Assembly: GCA_010094025.1 (NCBI GenBank)
Contig: ML991906.1
Coordinates: forward strand, 1-28,665
Direction: 5' to 3'
Origin: Viridothelium virens
Taxonomy: Eukaryota > Ascomycota > Dothideomycetes > Trypetheliales > Trypetheliaceae
DNA length: 28,665 bases
The position numbers and the translations under genes were made by a program. The notes below the pieces were generated by a model. The model was not told the origin of the DNA. It made no database searches and saw only the letters and a program-made list of their open reading frames with translations. Below, piece after piece: positions 9,658 through 20,903 of the stretch (the stretch's first letter is position 1; the number at the start of each line of letters is the position of its first letter).

Positions 9658-11189
9658 ATGTTTCTCGACAGCGTAGCGTTGACTTTTATTTCGCTCTGGT
9701 AAATCATGATGACCCTATCCCTCGAAAAAAAATTTTTTAAAAAAAAAATTCCATTGCTAGCTGGTTGAGGGCACGCTGACTTTGATCTCTTGGTTCCTGC
9801 AGGCTTTTCCGTTATGTTCGCTTGATCGTCAATTGCATCTCTTTTTGGACATTCCGGCCGGTTCCATTACCCGAGGAACCCACTTATGGTCCTAACGATG
9901 TTACGATAATCCTTCCTACCATTGCGGGTGACGGGGACGAGTTACGTGAGACGATCAGGTCTTGTCTACGATGCCGTCCTTTCGAACTCATAATTGTCAC
10001 TGTCGATGCGAATCTCAAACGTGCCAAGCAGATGGCGAGAGAGATGAACGAGAAACGAATTCGAGTGTTTAGCGTGACTCAGGCAAACAAACGCCGACAG
10101 ATGTGTCGTGCGATACCCGAAGTCCTGACCAAAGTCACCATATTCGCCGATGACGACGTGATCTGGCCTCCTATGCTTCTGGACTGGATCCTTGCTCCCT
10201 TCGAAGATTCTGAGATAGGGGGCGTTGGCACCTCACAACGACTTCGGCGTGAGCCCCAGCCCACTATCTGGGACTTCTTGGGCGCTTGCTACCTGGAGAG
10301 GCGTAACTTTGATATTGGTGCATGTACACACATCGACGGCGGATTACCCTGTCTGTCTGGGAGAACGGTAGCATATCGTACCGAGATCCTCCGGCATGAT
10401 GATTTTACGAAAGACTTCACCAATGAGACTTGGGGCAGCTTCCAATTGAACGCCGATGATGATAACTTCATCACTCGCTGGCTGGTGTCACATGGATGGA
10501 AGACGTACATCCAGTTCCACAAACAAGCTGAGGTCCAGACAACCCTTGAGAGCAATCAAAAATTTCTCCGACAGTGCCTTCGGTGGTCGCGGAGTAATTG
10601 GCGTAGCAATATGACGAGCATGTTCGTTGAAAGGCATGTCTGGTGGTGAGGCCTACATTCACTTTTTGGTTCTAGTTCAACCGTGTGGCAATGACTGATG
10701 AACATCTGATCAGGCGACAGCCGTGGAGCACGTACGCTGTCCAGCAAACTACTCTTACCGCGTGGTCTCTTCCAATTGATGCAACCCTCCTGTACCTCTG
10801 CTACAGAGCCACGGAGCACTGGCAGCCCCGTAATCAGGAGGGTGCATTAATCTTACAAGTTACGTGGATGTTATGCAGCAAGTTTGTCAAACTCTTGGGT
10901 CACTTCATCCGGTATCCTGAAGATGTGATCCTCTTTCCTGTCTATGTGGCATTTGGATACTTCCATTGCTTGATCAAGCTCTATGCAATGTTTACTCTCT
11001 CGGAAGTAAGACGCACTCCTCTGGCTGGCACCCAAGGCTTGATTTCTCGAGTCTAAACTCCTTGAAGTAGGAAAGGCTAACTAGATTATGCAGACTGCCT
11101 GGGGAAGCAGAGAAGGCGCTGACGTGGACGATGATTTGAGAATGATCAGACGCTCCGAGCCGTATACCAAAGCTAGTACGGAGAAATGA
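9658..11189 (+). CDS. Fungal family 2 glycosyltransferase, polysaccharide/hyaluronan synthase-like
   Basis: Four exons: 9658-9698, 9803-10645, 10714-11005 and 11094-11189, 423 residues. The 41-base first exon was found by joining MFLDSVALTFISLW to LFRYVRLIVN; the reading phase matches at every junction. A membrane helix lies near residues 8-29. The GT-A domain follows: VTIILPT (47-53), VDAN (Asp82), FADDDV (Asp130-132, the DxD-like nucleotide-sugar site), NADDDNF (232-234, likely catalytic base) and QCLRW (271-275, the QxxRW motif of processive synthases). Three more hydrophobic segments at about 305-325, 340-360 and 366-391 would form the membrane channel. All signature residues are present, so the gene looks functional. 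Homologous ascomycete GT2 enzymes are needed for hyphal growth on solid surfaces in Zymoseptoria and Fusarium; the same role here is inferred, and the polymer is unknown. Confidence 0.93.
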
Positions 11190-14100
11190 AGACACTTCCA
11201 TCCAATACCTACTTCTGTCCATATTCCGGCGTCGGGATACCCTATACAGGATTCTTCTTTTCTTATGTCTCCGGGTAGGCTTCTATAGAGGCGCTGTTAG
11301 CTCAATGACGTTGATAGCACCAAAAGTCTGCTAGTTCTCCTTTTGTTCATTCAACATTCGACATGGCGCTTGGGAGACGGAGAAAAGTCGGGCTTGCAGC
11401 TACCTGGTAACTTCGATTCGCTGAGGCCCCTTAATTTGCAGCATGAACGGCTGATGGGTTTGTCAGTCTCAAATTGATAATGTACAATATGATCAATAGT
11501 GGTTCTTGAGTGAAAATCCACTTAATGACAGGGTCTTCATGCTGTAGTAACAACCCTTCTGGACCGATGTGAGTCGAAGATGACGATCACGAGGGAAGGT
11601 CGTCTCTTCGCTTGATGTTTGGTGGTGCACGACATCGCCGGATCTGCAGTTGTGACTTGCCTGATCCCTGATGCAGAACATCGACGACTAGTGCAAATGT
11701 AAGATGAGTCGATACGAAATACTGTCTGTGTTGAACATTTGTTTTACGGAGTATACCCCCCCCCCACACGATCCATCGACGCGTCTTGTTGCCCCGCTGA
11801 GCACGCCAAGTTGGCGCTGCATACGCGCGTTAGCCACCACAAACGAGTCTGGGATAGGGATGGCTAAAGTTCGTGAGGCGGCGCTATCGACGCCATATGT
11901 TGCCATCGGACCTCCCGATTATGCACAGCGTCGTCGTCGGGCCACGGTGGCCTCGGAACAAGTGAGAAAGGCGAGGGGTACTGATACATGCTGCCTCGTG
12001 CTCTGTCCGGAAAGATGGTCCCGACGCTTTTATCCGGCCGGGCTGCCGAGTTGAAGTGCAGCAGTTGCGGGAGCATAACTCCAATTGAACTTTAATTGTA
12101 ACACAGGGCGAGAGGGCGAGAGGATTATCGTCGTTGTCCTCGATTCCAGCGAATCCGAGAGGACGACAGAAGCGAGCAGGGTTGTGCTTCACGGGTATGT
12201 CCGTGCCTGGTGTCAACACATGCTCGTCATCCTCATCGGTCGAGCCGTCCCGCAAAAACAAAGCATGTGCCAAGCTCTAGTGGTGACAGACGGGGATACA
12301 CCTTGCTCGAGTGCAAGGATATAATCCTTCTCATCACCCTGTGCCCGCCAGCCTCTGACCTCCATCTCCACCTCCACCATCTCTGTCAGTGGTAGCCCAT
12401 TTTTGCACTTGCCATTAGTCCTGCCGACCAGAATTCCTGCGTACTCCAGCGGAGGAGGAAATCCGGTCGCCTTCTCCCTGCCGCTTCCGGCCTCTCAAGA
12501 TGCTGCGAATAGTCCGGAGTGCCTCGGAAATCCTTCGACTTGCGAGTAGAATACAACCTAACACGTCGAAGTAGGCAGTTGCGGTAGTTAGGGTGACTTC
12601 CGCCGCCATCTTAATCATTCTTTTTCTTTCACAGCTTTCTGACTATGGCATCTTCCGCGGTCCCAAGTGAACCCTTAGCATCCAGTGCTAGAGTGTGTCC
12701 AAGCACATCGTCGCCTTGCAATTCGCTTCCGTGTCGAGACGGCTTACCATAGTGTGCCTTCTTAACAGCGCTTATATGCCGCCAAAACTGACTGCTTCCC
12801 CACCTCTGCAATCGCGGCTACGAGTCTACCAGTCTTCCTTCCCACAGGGCTTATGTTAGTACTGCCTGGAGAAATTAGGGGATTCAACATTCAGATGGTC
12901 TCGGACATGGGATTCCTAATCGACCGAAAAGCTGCCGGCGCGTTAAAACGGCCGTTCCAAACCACCATGGATGAGCTCATGTCGGTACCTGAGTCATTGT
13001 CCGCTAAGATAAGCAGAGCGGACCCTACCTAATACGGAGTGAGGACGTTGCTTTGCTCCGCTGCTAACAGCTGAAGATCGTCAGCATTACCTGCTCATCG
13101 TTGCCAACCCTGTGGCAATCTCTTCTCTGCGTGAACCGTAATCATTTCAGCCACCACTGATTTCCACTGCGGGGCTCCCATCTTTGATCACGAAAGAGCG
13201 GGATTATTCACGGAGTACGATACCATAGCTTTCGCGTAGTAGCAGGGTCGACTGTTTGTCCCTCCTGTTCTTTGCTATCTCCATTGCCCACGTGCATCCA
13301 TTCTCCTTCAAATAACCGGACTTTGATTACGGCTCCGCGTCACAAGTGCATCTTTGCCAAAAGGCCGATCTTCTCACATCAGAACGGAATCTTTGCCCTT
13401 TTCAACGGGTAATCCGAGACATTGTCTCTGCGAGGTTTCTCTCTTGCCAAACAAGAACCATGGGGACGGCATTGAGCTTTATTAACGCGTCATGGCTTGA
13501 AGCCATCATCTCACTTGCATCTCTTCGGCAACACATACTGCGTCTTCTCGATATCATACCTAGACGCACTCATGTACCAGGGCTGACGTACGTCTTGTGT
13601 AAGCAAACGTCACACAATAAATTGCGATGGTGAACTACTTTCCATTAAGATTGAATACGGAAAAACTGATACGTCTACGCACAGACTTTCTATCTCCAGA
13701 CGGCTAATCAAGAGGGTGCAACTAGTCTTGAGATCTACATTAACGAGAATAAGGTTCTTACTAGGAGCATGTCCTCATGCGCGTCATCCTGTAGGCTGCA
13801 CGTATCTAATTGCCACCCAGCCACGGCGCTCTCCAGCAGGAAGGGTGTGCTTAGGCGAGTAGAGTACCAGATTTGGTACTCCGTAGACCTCTGAGGCGGC
13901 TGAGTTGTGTCACCATGAACTCGCATACCAGACTTATCTCAACCCCACACATCCGACCTCTGCACCGGACGGTCTTAGAACCCAGCAGGTTTACCAAAGC
14001 GTCCGAGTCCAGATGAAAATGCATAACACTGCACTTTCCATGATTACACCAAGGCACTTGATTGCTAAATCAGCAGTCAAGCATGCTTGCTTTTCATCTG

Positions 14101-14536
14101 AAACATTGGCCTTCAATTATCGTAAACAGTAAAAATAGGAATACGTCCTACAAATAATTAGAGCTCGTCTTCTTTGCTATTCTACCATGACATCCGTTTT
14201 TCGATATGAATAGGGTATGCTAAAGATAGTGAGTATTGTTGCGTTTAAGAAATAGGTGACGAAGAAATGAAAGAAAGAAAGAAGAAGGGAAAAATATACT
14301 TGGATGACGAACACGAGTCGCAATACGCGCTTCCTTCGTGAAGCTCTTGGATTAAATGCTGAAGACATCAGCACGATGAATACAGCACGATAGTCTTACG
14401 AACAGCGCTATCTCTTTGATCAAACGTTATTTTGAAGCCTGAGAACACTGCCTTATATCATTGTTTTGTGTTCGATTGATGCCGTTTATTCATACTACGA
14501 AATCGATGAGTCTGTATTTGTGCAGCTTCTAGCTTT
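11190..14536. other. Gene-poor 3.3 kb interval
   Basis: Tail-to-tail spacer between the GT2 gene and the DUF155 gene. No conserved protein, tRNA or transposon could be read. It holds a C-tract at about 11757-11765, several copies of the word ACGGAGTA or its complement (about 11744, 13031, 13209 and 13874), a small perfect hairpin GAGTACCA-gatt-TGGTACTC near 13860-13880, and a purine-rich aagaaagaaag stretch near 14267-14290. Confidence 0.5.
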
Positions 14537-16720
14537 CTATAAGCGACCCCAAGGAAATGCCTCACTCCCCTTCCATGCTAGCACCGCAATACCACCTCCC
14601 GGTCCCAGTAACCTCAGCGCCCACCGACAAATCGTTGCTATCCACCTTCCTACTTGAAGCTCTGCTGGTGCCGCCACGCCTAGGAACATCTCTGGGGTTC
14701 CCGTTACTGATCTTGCCTGCAATCTCTCCAACCCGTCCTCACTACACATCCCCTTCCTCTGCTCGCTCTTACTCAGAATCCCATACCTCAGCAGTGTCTC
14801 GCTGCATGTGACAAAAATACTAATCACAATCAATACAATAATAATCCACGTCAACCGACTCATCTTCTTATCCGCCACCGCCTCGCCCAACATCTCAGCC
14901 AGCTCCAGAAACACCTTGCACCGCTCATTCAGCACCTTAATTCTGCTCTCAATCTCCATATACTCCCGCACCGCCACGTACAGCGGATGCAGATGGGGCT
15001 CCGCGTCCCAGAAGAAATTCGGCACATCCAGCATATTCGACGAGAGATTGACCTCCACCCGCGAGGTGTACAACCTGCCCAAGATCTTGACCACGTCCTC
15101 ACGGCGCATGCCGAGCTTGCCCGTGAGCGCGAGCCGCTTAGGCACGTACTGAGCCTCCAGCATGGTAGTGCCCATGCGGGCCTCGAAGAAGGACAGCTTC
15201 GTGCTCTGCGCGATGGCGTGCGACATGGTGAGCTTGATCATGTGGTCGCCGCTGCGCAGCGTGATCATGTCGTTGAAGAGGCGCGGCCGCGGAATCGCCG
15301 TGTTGTATTCGAAGTGCAGCTCTTCGGTCTCGCAGTCTTGCTCGGGCTGCGGCCGAGTGGCGAGGGAAAGGGAGCCTCCTGAGGGGGAGCAGGCGAAGGT
15401 GAGGTCGGCGAGGATGTCCTTTTCTTGGATCTCGGTGAAGTTCCAGAAGACGACGACGCCGTAGCTGAAGACGAACATCTCAGCGAAAGTTTTAGGGAGA
15501 GTGTGTGCGGGGAGGTGGGATGGCGAGGAGGAGCGGGTCGATGTTTCGTGGCTGCTGGGTCGAGAGGAAAGGGCGTGGCCGTCGGGATGGGAGTCCTGTT
15601 CATGGCGAGGACGAGGAGATTCAGCGTCATTTCGTGGGGAGTCTTTGACTGCGTATTCTTCATGCCCATGCTCGCCATCTTTGACTGCATATCTTTCGTG
15701 TTCTCTTTCCTCAGGAGGTGTCTCATCTTGTCTGCCACTCCAGTGAACGTCCTCCCCCTCATTCTTTACAGCATATCCACCTTCCATCCCATTCTCAAAA
15801 TACCCTTCTCGGTATTCTCTCCTCTCATTCCGCTCAATCTCCTCATCCAATACCGCCTTACCCCCCGGACTCTTCAAGACGGGACTACTCCTCACCCTGT
15901 ATCCCTCCACCCCTGGTAACAGCGGCAAATGATACACCGTATACAAACAATCATCATACAACTTCGTCCTCGCTCCATGCCTCTCCCTCACAAACTCCGC
16001 CGTCGCCCTCAACTTCCACGCCTGCGCCACCCCATACGCCGTCACCCTTGCAATATCGCGACTCCTCTGCGCCTTCGGCAGCCGCTCCGCCCAACTCTTA
16101 TCCTTCCCTTCCTCACCACCACCATCCCCTCCTCCTTCCTCCACTCTCATCCTCCTCCTCCTCATCCTCTCCGCCATCACCTCATCCGAAGGCGGCCCAG
16201 CCCCCACCCCAGCCCTAGCAACCGCACCCGCACCCCTCTCATCATCATCCTCCTCCTCCCCACCATCCACCAACCGTGCCAGCTCATCCCCCCTCGCCGT
16301 CTCCGGCAGCATCACCAGCCTTTCTGACACCTTGCTCGCCCTGCTCGGCATATTGACATGCTGCTGCGGCATCGGCGGCAGCAGCGCGCGCCCGCTGAGC
16401 TTCGGCTCGAGCGGGTGCCGGCCCGACGGCGTGCGTGGCGAGATGGGTGGTCGTGCTTGGCTGCCTGGTGGTAGTCGGCGTTGTTGCGAGGGTACGTCAG
16501 ATGCGTATTGCAGCACGTTGTCGACGGAGATGAGTTTTGTGGAGGAGCGGGCGGGGGGCGCGGGGCGCGGGGGGAGGGGGCGTGTGTCGCGTGTGTCGGT
16601 GACCTGGTAGGGAGGCATTTTATGTTAGTTTTTGGGGTGGGAGGGTTGGTTTGATAGGGTGGGTTGAGGACTTACGAGGACGGTAGGCCCGCGTTTGGGC
16701 TTGGGATTGTTGGAGGACAT
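14537..16720 (-). CDS. RMD1: RMD1/Sif2-like DUF155 membrane protein
   Basis: Exon 1 is 16720-16676 (MSSNNPKPKRGPTVL) and exon 2 is 16603-14537, joined across a 72-base intron with a GTAAGT donor: 703 residues. The first half is disordered and rich in Pro, Arg, Glu and Gly. Conserved blocks start near residue 215 (RVTAYGVAQAWKLRA, DCLYTVYHLPLL) and continue at about 385-600 (FVFSYGVVVFWNFTE, LEAQYVPKRLALTGKLGM, ESRIKVLNERC), the DUF155/RMND1 fold. A single C-terminal membrane helix follows (LTWIIIVLIVISIFVTC, about 596-613). The helix and fold match fungal Rmd1/Sif2 proteins, linked to meiotic division and, for mitochondrial relatives, to translation. A large charged insert with repeated YAVKD/YAVKN words splits the domain. 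The 3' end is uncertain: a 56-base intron (14772-14717) would replace the last 80-odd residues and stop at 14562, giving 676 residues. Confidence 0.88.
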
Positions 16721-17043
16721 GGTTGCGGAGGTGGTTTTGGTGCGATTGTTACCGTTGAGGTGATTTGGTAGGTGAATTGGCTGTTGCTTGCTCAATGCAA
16801 TGAGTTGGCTGGGTAGGATTCATAGCGACAGGGTTAGCGTTGTGAGGGGTGAATGGCAGATGAGAGAGGAAATTGAGTGGAGCTTTTTTGGCGTGAACCA
16901 GGGAGCTCGGCTTGAGCGAGAACGCCAACGTCATTGCCTTGGTGAAAATCAACATCACATACAAAGTGCGCGAAATCATGAATTTTCTTGAAGCTATTTT
17001 ACAGGTAGGCTCTAACAACTCATGATTGGACGCTCAAGACATC
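16721..17043. other. Short intergenic region upstream of RMD1
   Basis: 323 bases between the 3' end of the DUF2237 gene and the start of the DUF155 gene, both on the minus strand. It presumably carries the RMD1 promoter. An 89-codon minus frame here has no recognisable similarity. Confidence 0.5.
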
Positions 17044-17777
17044 TCAAGATGAGCCGTTAGTATGCTCCTCCTGCGCTGCAAACTTCCTCAGATCCGCTAG
17101 ATCGAGCTTGTCCAGCGCCTTCTCGTTTGTCGCACTCAGAAAAACTCTATAAATAGTCCTTTGTCAGCTTCGAGATGCTCACAGTAATCTAGATCTCCTC
17201 GCATCTGCACCAAGGGTGAGGATGTAGATGCTTACTTAGGGACCACATCATCATTGTCGCCGTTCCTCGCCTCCAGCGCCTCCTTCCATCGGCTTGCGCA
17301 TAGGCACCACTTGCAACCACCCGTCAGACCTGCCATCCTAAGATCATTTCCGCGCGATGCTGTAAAATCGAGGAATTTGTCGGATACCACAGCTACCACG
17401 AGTTCAATCCAACGTTAGCCCATCAGATTCTGCTAGACTGTTTAGAACCATAGCATAGGGAAACACGAGATGATCTATCGTGAAAATTTACAACGCTCTG
17501 CTGGTATAATAAGAGGATAGCTCAGGACATACCTGCTACACTATGGTTTCCAAAATCACCCGCTGGAACCTCGCAATACCCATTGCGAAGGAAGCCTGTC
17601 ATAGGCCGGGTCGAATGGACTTGTAAAGGCTGCTTAAAGACTGAGCCCTGAGTTAGCTAGTTGTATTCACAAAGAGCCTTTCAGCATCTTCTATCTAATG
17701 GTTTGATCGGAGAACTGTAGACAATTCTGACTTTTAAAGTGTCGTATGGGGAGCGTACCGTTTAGGCTAGGCATCAT
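17044..17777 (-). CDS. DUF2237 family protein, four exons
   Basis: Found only by splicing: exons 17777-17759, 17640-17533, 17392-17236 and 17146-17044 give 128 residues. Introns are 118, 140 and 89 bases, with GTACGC, GTATGT and GTAAGC donors, and phases agree throughout. The product reads NVFKQPLQVHSTRPMTGFLR (6-25), NGYCEVPAGDFGNHSVAA, VSDKFLDFTASRGNDL, then LTGGCKWCLCASRWKEAL (65-82) and a C-terminal helical tail. This is the signature of the DUF2237 family, small widespread bacterial and eukaryotic proteins of unknown function with conserved Cys residues (Cys29, Cys69, Cys72, Cys74 here) and a WCLCASRW core. The start at 17777 gives the usual family length. An in-frame ATG at 17843 would prepend 22 residues with a strong hydrophobic run (LLLVLLLAFIAEA), resembling a signal peptide. 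Confidence 0.9.
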
Positions 17778-18202
17778 GGGCTGCTGTTCAATTGCTTCCG
17801 CGATGAATGCCAACAAAAGAACTAGTAAAAGCTTTCCGAACATGGAGACAGCACTCGAAAGGGTTATTTGATCTAACAGCTGGGCATCCCGCCTATTTGA
17901 ACTGTTTATGACGTCGATATGCGTAACCGTCCCGCTTAGGTCGATCCATTTCACGATCTACCAATCTAGATCGGAATGCGAATCCGATCATCGCAGATCA
18001 TATCGCATCATTTCAGTTACCGACCTGTCCATTGCATAAGGTATTGTACACCATCATCATGATATCTAGGTCCATCTTTGAACCGTGATCTAAGGGAAAA
18101 AGATGAACGCCTCCCCTCATCCGCAGCGTGATCGTCAATTTCCCAAATAGTTTCGCCCAAGATCTCCAATCAATCGCCAATTCGTCCATTCCCAATTATT
18201 CA
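17778..18202. other. Intergenic: ELL 3' end and DUF2237 promoter
   Basis: Between the stop of ELL (18203) and the start of the DUF2237 gene, both on the minus strand. The first part (to 17843) may be coding if the upstream ATG is used. Nothing else recognised. Confidence 0.45.
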
Positions 18203-20903
18203 CTAACCCAAATCTCCCTCCCCCTTCACAAACGGAAACCTACTCCCCCTGCCATCCCCCTCACCACCATACCCCCTCGCCCCCATCCTCTCCTCGTACT
18301 CCCCCCAACTCCTTGGTTCTCCTTCGCTCCGCGGGATATCCGCATTCCAAATCATCTTCTTCATCTCCAACAATCGATTGTGCATGCGCCAATGATCCGC
18401 CACCTCGCCAGGATCCCGTAGCGTCTTGGGCGTCTCCTCCAACTTCCGCCGCGACGTCTCGTACGTCTTGTAGTACGTCTGCATCTGCTCGCACAACCGG
18501 CGGCACTGCCGGGGAGTGAGTCGATGGGGGAAGTCGTCGGAGGACGCAGAGAGCGGGTCGCTAGTATTGGTGCCAGATCCGGAGCCGGAGGCGTCGACGG
18601 GTGTGGCTGTGCTGCTGGAGGCGAGGCGCTCCGGGCGGGTGGAGTTGGAGGGGGTCTCGAGTTTGACGGCTTTGCGTTGCGGGGGCTGGGTGGTAGTGGT
18701 ACTGCTGTCTTTGTCTGAGTCGACGGCTTTGCGTTTGAGGGTTGTGGAGGATGGAGTCGAGGTGAGACGATCGGAGGAAGAGGTCGCTTGGGAGCTGGCT
18801 GCGCTGGTGTTTCGTGGTCGTTTGGTGTCTGAGGGAGTGCCTTCACCAGATCGACGACCGTTGACCTTAGCAATATCGTGATTCGCAGCAGTAGTAGCTC
18901 GACCAGAGCGATCCGCTTGACCCTTGGAGGAACTGCTCGACTGTGATTGAGCGAGTGGTGAGGGTGCCGTAACTTTTTTCGTGCTTTTGCTTTCTGGAGT
19001 AACTTGACTTGAATTTCGCCCGGGTTCATAAGACGCGGTGAGCGGCTTCGATGCGCCAAGTGGTGAGGGTACCTCCGGACGAGTGTCACTTCTGCGAGGG
19101 CTGATATCAGATTTGGATTTCGACGTCCCGTTGGTAGGAATGTTAAGTGCTTTGGTCTTGCTCTTTGCCGTCCCACTTTTGGTTGATGCAGCAGACTCAG
19201 ACTTGGTATTGGACGCAGGTTTCTTCTGCGCCACTTGAGTTCCATCGATCCGACGCTTTTTCGCATCTGAAGGTCGATTTTCGGACTCTGCTTTCTTGAC
19301 TGAGTTGGATGACTTGGGCACCTGTATCGCGTCTTCCTCAGCAGGGCGTTTTCGTGATTGAGACTGCAACTGATTCCTTTCCGACTGTTTCGAGGCAGAG
19401 GTTGCTGCAGCTATCTCCAACTCGACCTCTTCCTCATCGGATTCATTCACAAACTCCGATGACTTAGCAGGCCTTGCCTTCTTGCTGGTTGCACTCGTTG
19501 TCGTACTTGTCTTGGTGGGCCGATTTGCCTTTGCCTCGGCTTTCGCCACTTCCTTTTCTTGCTGTTTCTTCTGCTTGGCCTCAAACGCCGCCTGTGCTTT
19601 CTTGGGGTTCTTGGAGAGCAACCTCTTCGTCTGTGCTTCTCTCTCGCTAATCTTCTTCTTTTTGAGACCCTCTTGAGAAGTGGATCGCGCCATTGCCTCT
19701 CCGGAGCGTGCGGTGCTCTGTTCTGTGGCTGATGGATCAGTTGCTCCATCGACGTGAGATACATTGGCAGCCTTGGGGCCGAGCCGAGGTGTGGAATTGA
19801 TGTTTGTCTTTGGTCCTAGATGAGCTGCTAATCGTGATAATATTTTGCCTTTGCCTCTTTCTTGTTTTGGCAGTAACATCTGCCAGAGCGGGTCACTCTG
19901 TGCCAGCCGTTGGCGGTCGTATGCACGTATAGCATGGTCAATGGCCGATTGACGGTGACCATCTGAAGGATATGGAAAGGCCCAAACGTCCAATTCCTTG
20001 TAAGACTTATCAAGAAGTTGCCATTCAGAAGAATTCGCGGTAGGCTTGGCGACTTTGAGCAGAATGGGATCTACTTCTTCTTTCCTGCTGGCTGTCTTCC
20101 TTGCAATGACCAACTCAGCTGCAGGTCTCATAGCTAGGAAGTGAATCACTGTATGTCGCAAGGCCCGCAGCTGCTCCGGTTGTTGTTGAACATTTGGCGC
20201 CGAAGTGACGCCAGAGCCAGGCATCGGCGAGGATGACCGTCCTGGAAACGACGGGCTGTTGGGCATAGATTGGGTAAACTTCCTTCCCAAATTCGGCTGC
20301 AGTACATTGAGGAGTTTGCCGGGTTTATTCTTCTTTCCTGGGGCGGCTGTGACCGTATTCATTATGTTCGCCCTACTCAAAGTCAAACCATGACGCAGCC
20401 TCATTGAGCTAATATTACGTACTTTCTGGATTCCTTTTCCTGCTCCAGACGCTGCAGGCTCCTCTTCAACTGTTCCTCAGCTGCCTCTGCTCCAGCAGCT
20501 GCCGTTGCTACCTTCTGCAATTCAGCGATCCTCCCAGTATGACCGACTGTTCCTGCGTATGCCATGCCATTCGATGCACTTTCGGAGTCTTGAAAATGAT
20601 AGAGTTCGTGTCGGTGCTTTTCCGTAGAGCACAAGACTTTGTGCGTGTTGCCGTTGATACGTATTGCCTGCACCATTTCAGTTTGGAGACTTTTCGGAGA
20701 GTTGGAGGGTCGAGACTTACAGGCACTTTACCAGCAAGGAACTCGGCCGGTGTTCCATTTTGTGAGCCTTCCCGAACAGCATCTCTCAATTCGCTGGGGA
20801 TCGTAACGAGCAGGAGGTCTCTGGCCTTCTCCTTTGGTGCAGGTCCGTTAAGAGATTCATCTGGAGCCCCAGAGAGAGCCAGTCCTTCCCGTGGTAAATC
20901 CAT
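18203..20903 (-). CDS. ELL1: RNA polymerase II elongation factor ELL
   Basis: Three exons, 20903-20721, 20667-20423 and 20372-18203, give 865 residues. Introns are 20720-20668 (53 bases) and 20422-20373 (50 bases). The N-terminal ELL domain is split over all three exons: LLLVTIPSELRDAV, then RINGNTHKVLCST and ELYHFQD, a coiled-coil (QKVATAAAGAEAAEEQLKRS), then LRHTVIHFLAMRPAAE, ASRKEEVDPILLKVAKPT and KELDVWAFPYPSDGHRQSAI, which match fungal ELL proteins. The middle (about 320-740) is low-complexity, Lys/Ser/Thr-rich and probably disordered, with many nuclear-localisation-like basic clusters. A helical C-terminal segment (LTPRQCRRLCEQMQTYYKTY, then NRLLEMKKMIWNADIP) sits where animal ELL has its occludin-homology domain; whether it is equivalent is unproven. 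ELL stimulates elongation by suppressing RNA polymerase II pausing. The acceptor at 20373 is chosen because it gives ESRKANIMNT. Confidence 0.92.

Noticed and set aside
14557-16327. Long plus-strand ORFs over the DUF155 gene
   Set aside because: Antisense shadows of a GC-rich coding exon; compositions are skewed (Pro/Ser/His-rich) and match no family.
18361-19266. 301-codon minus frame inside ELL
   Set aside because: A shifted frame of the low-complexity ELL exon; no conserved blocks.
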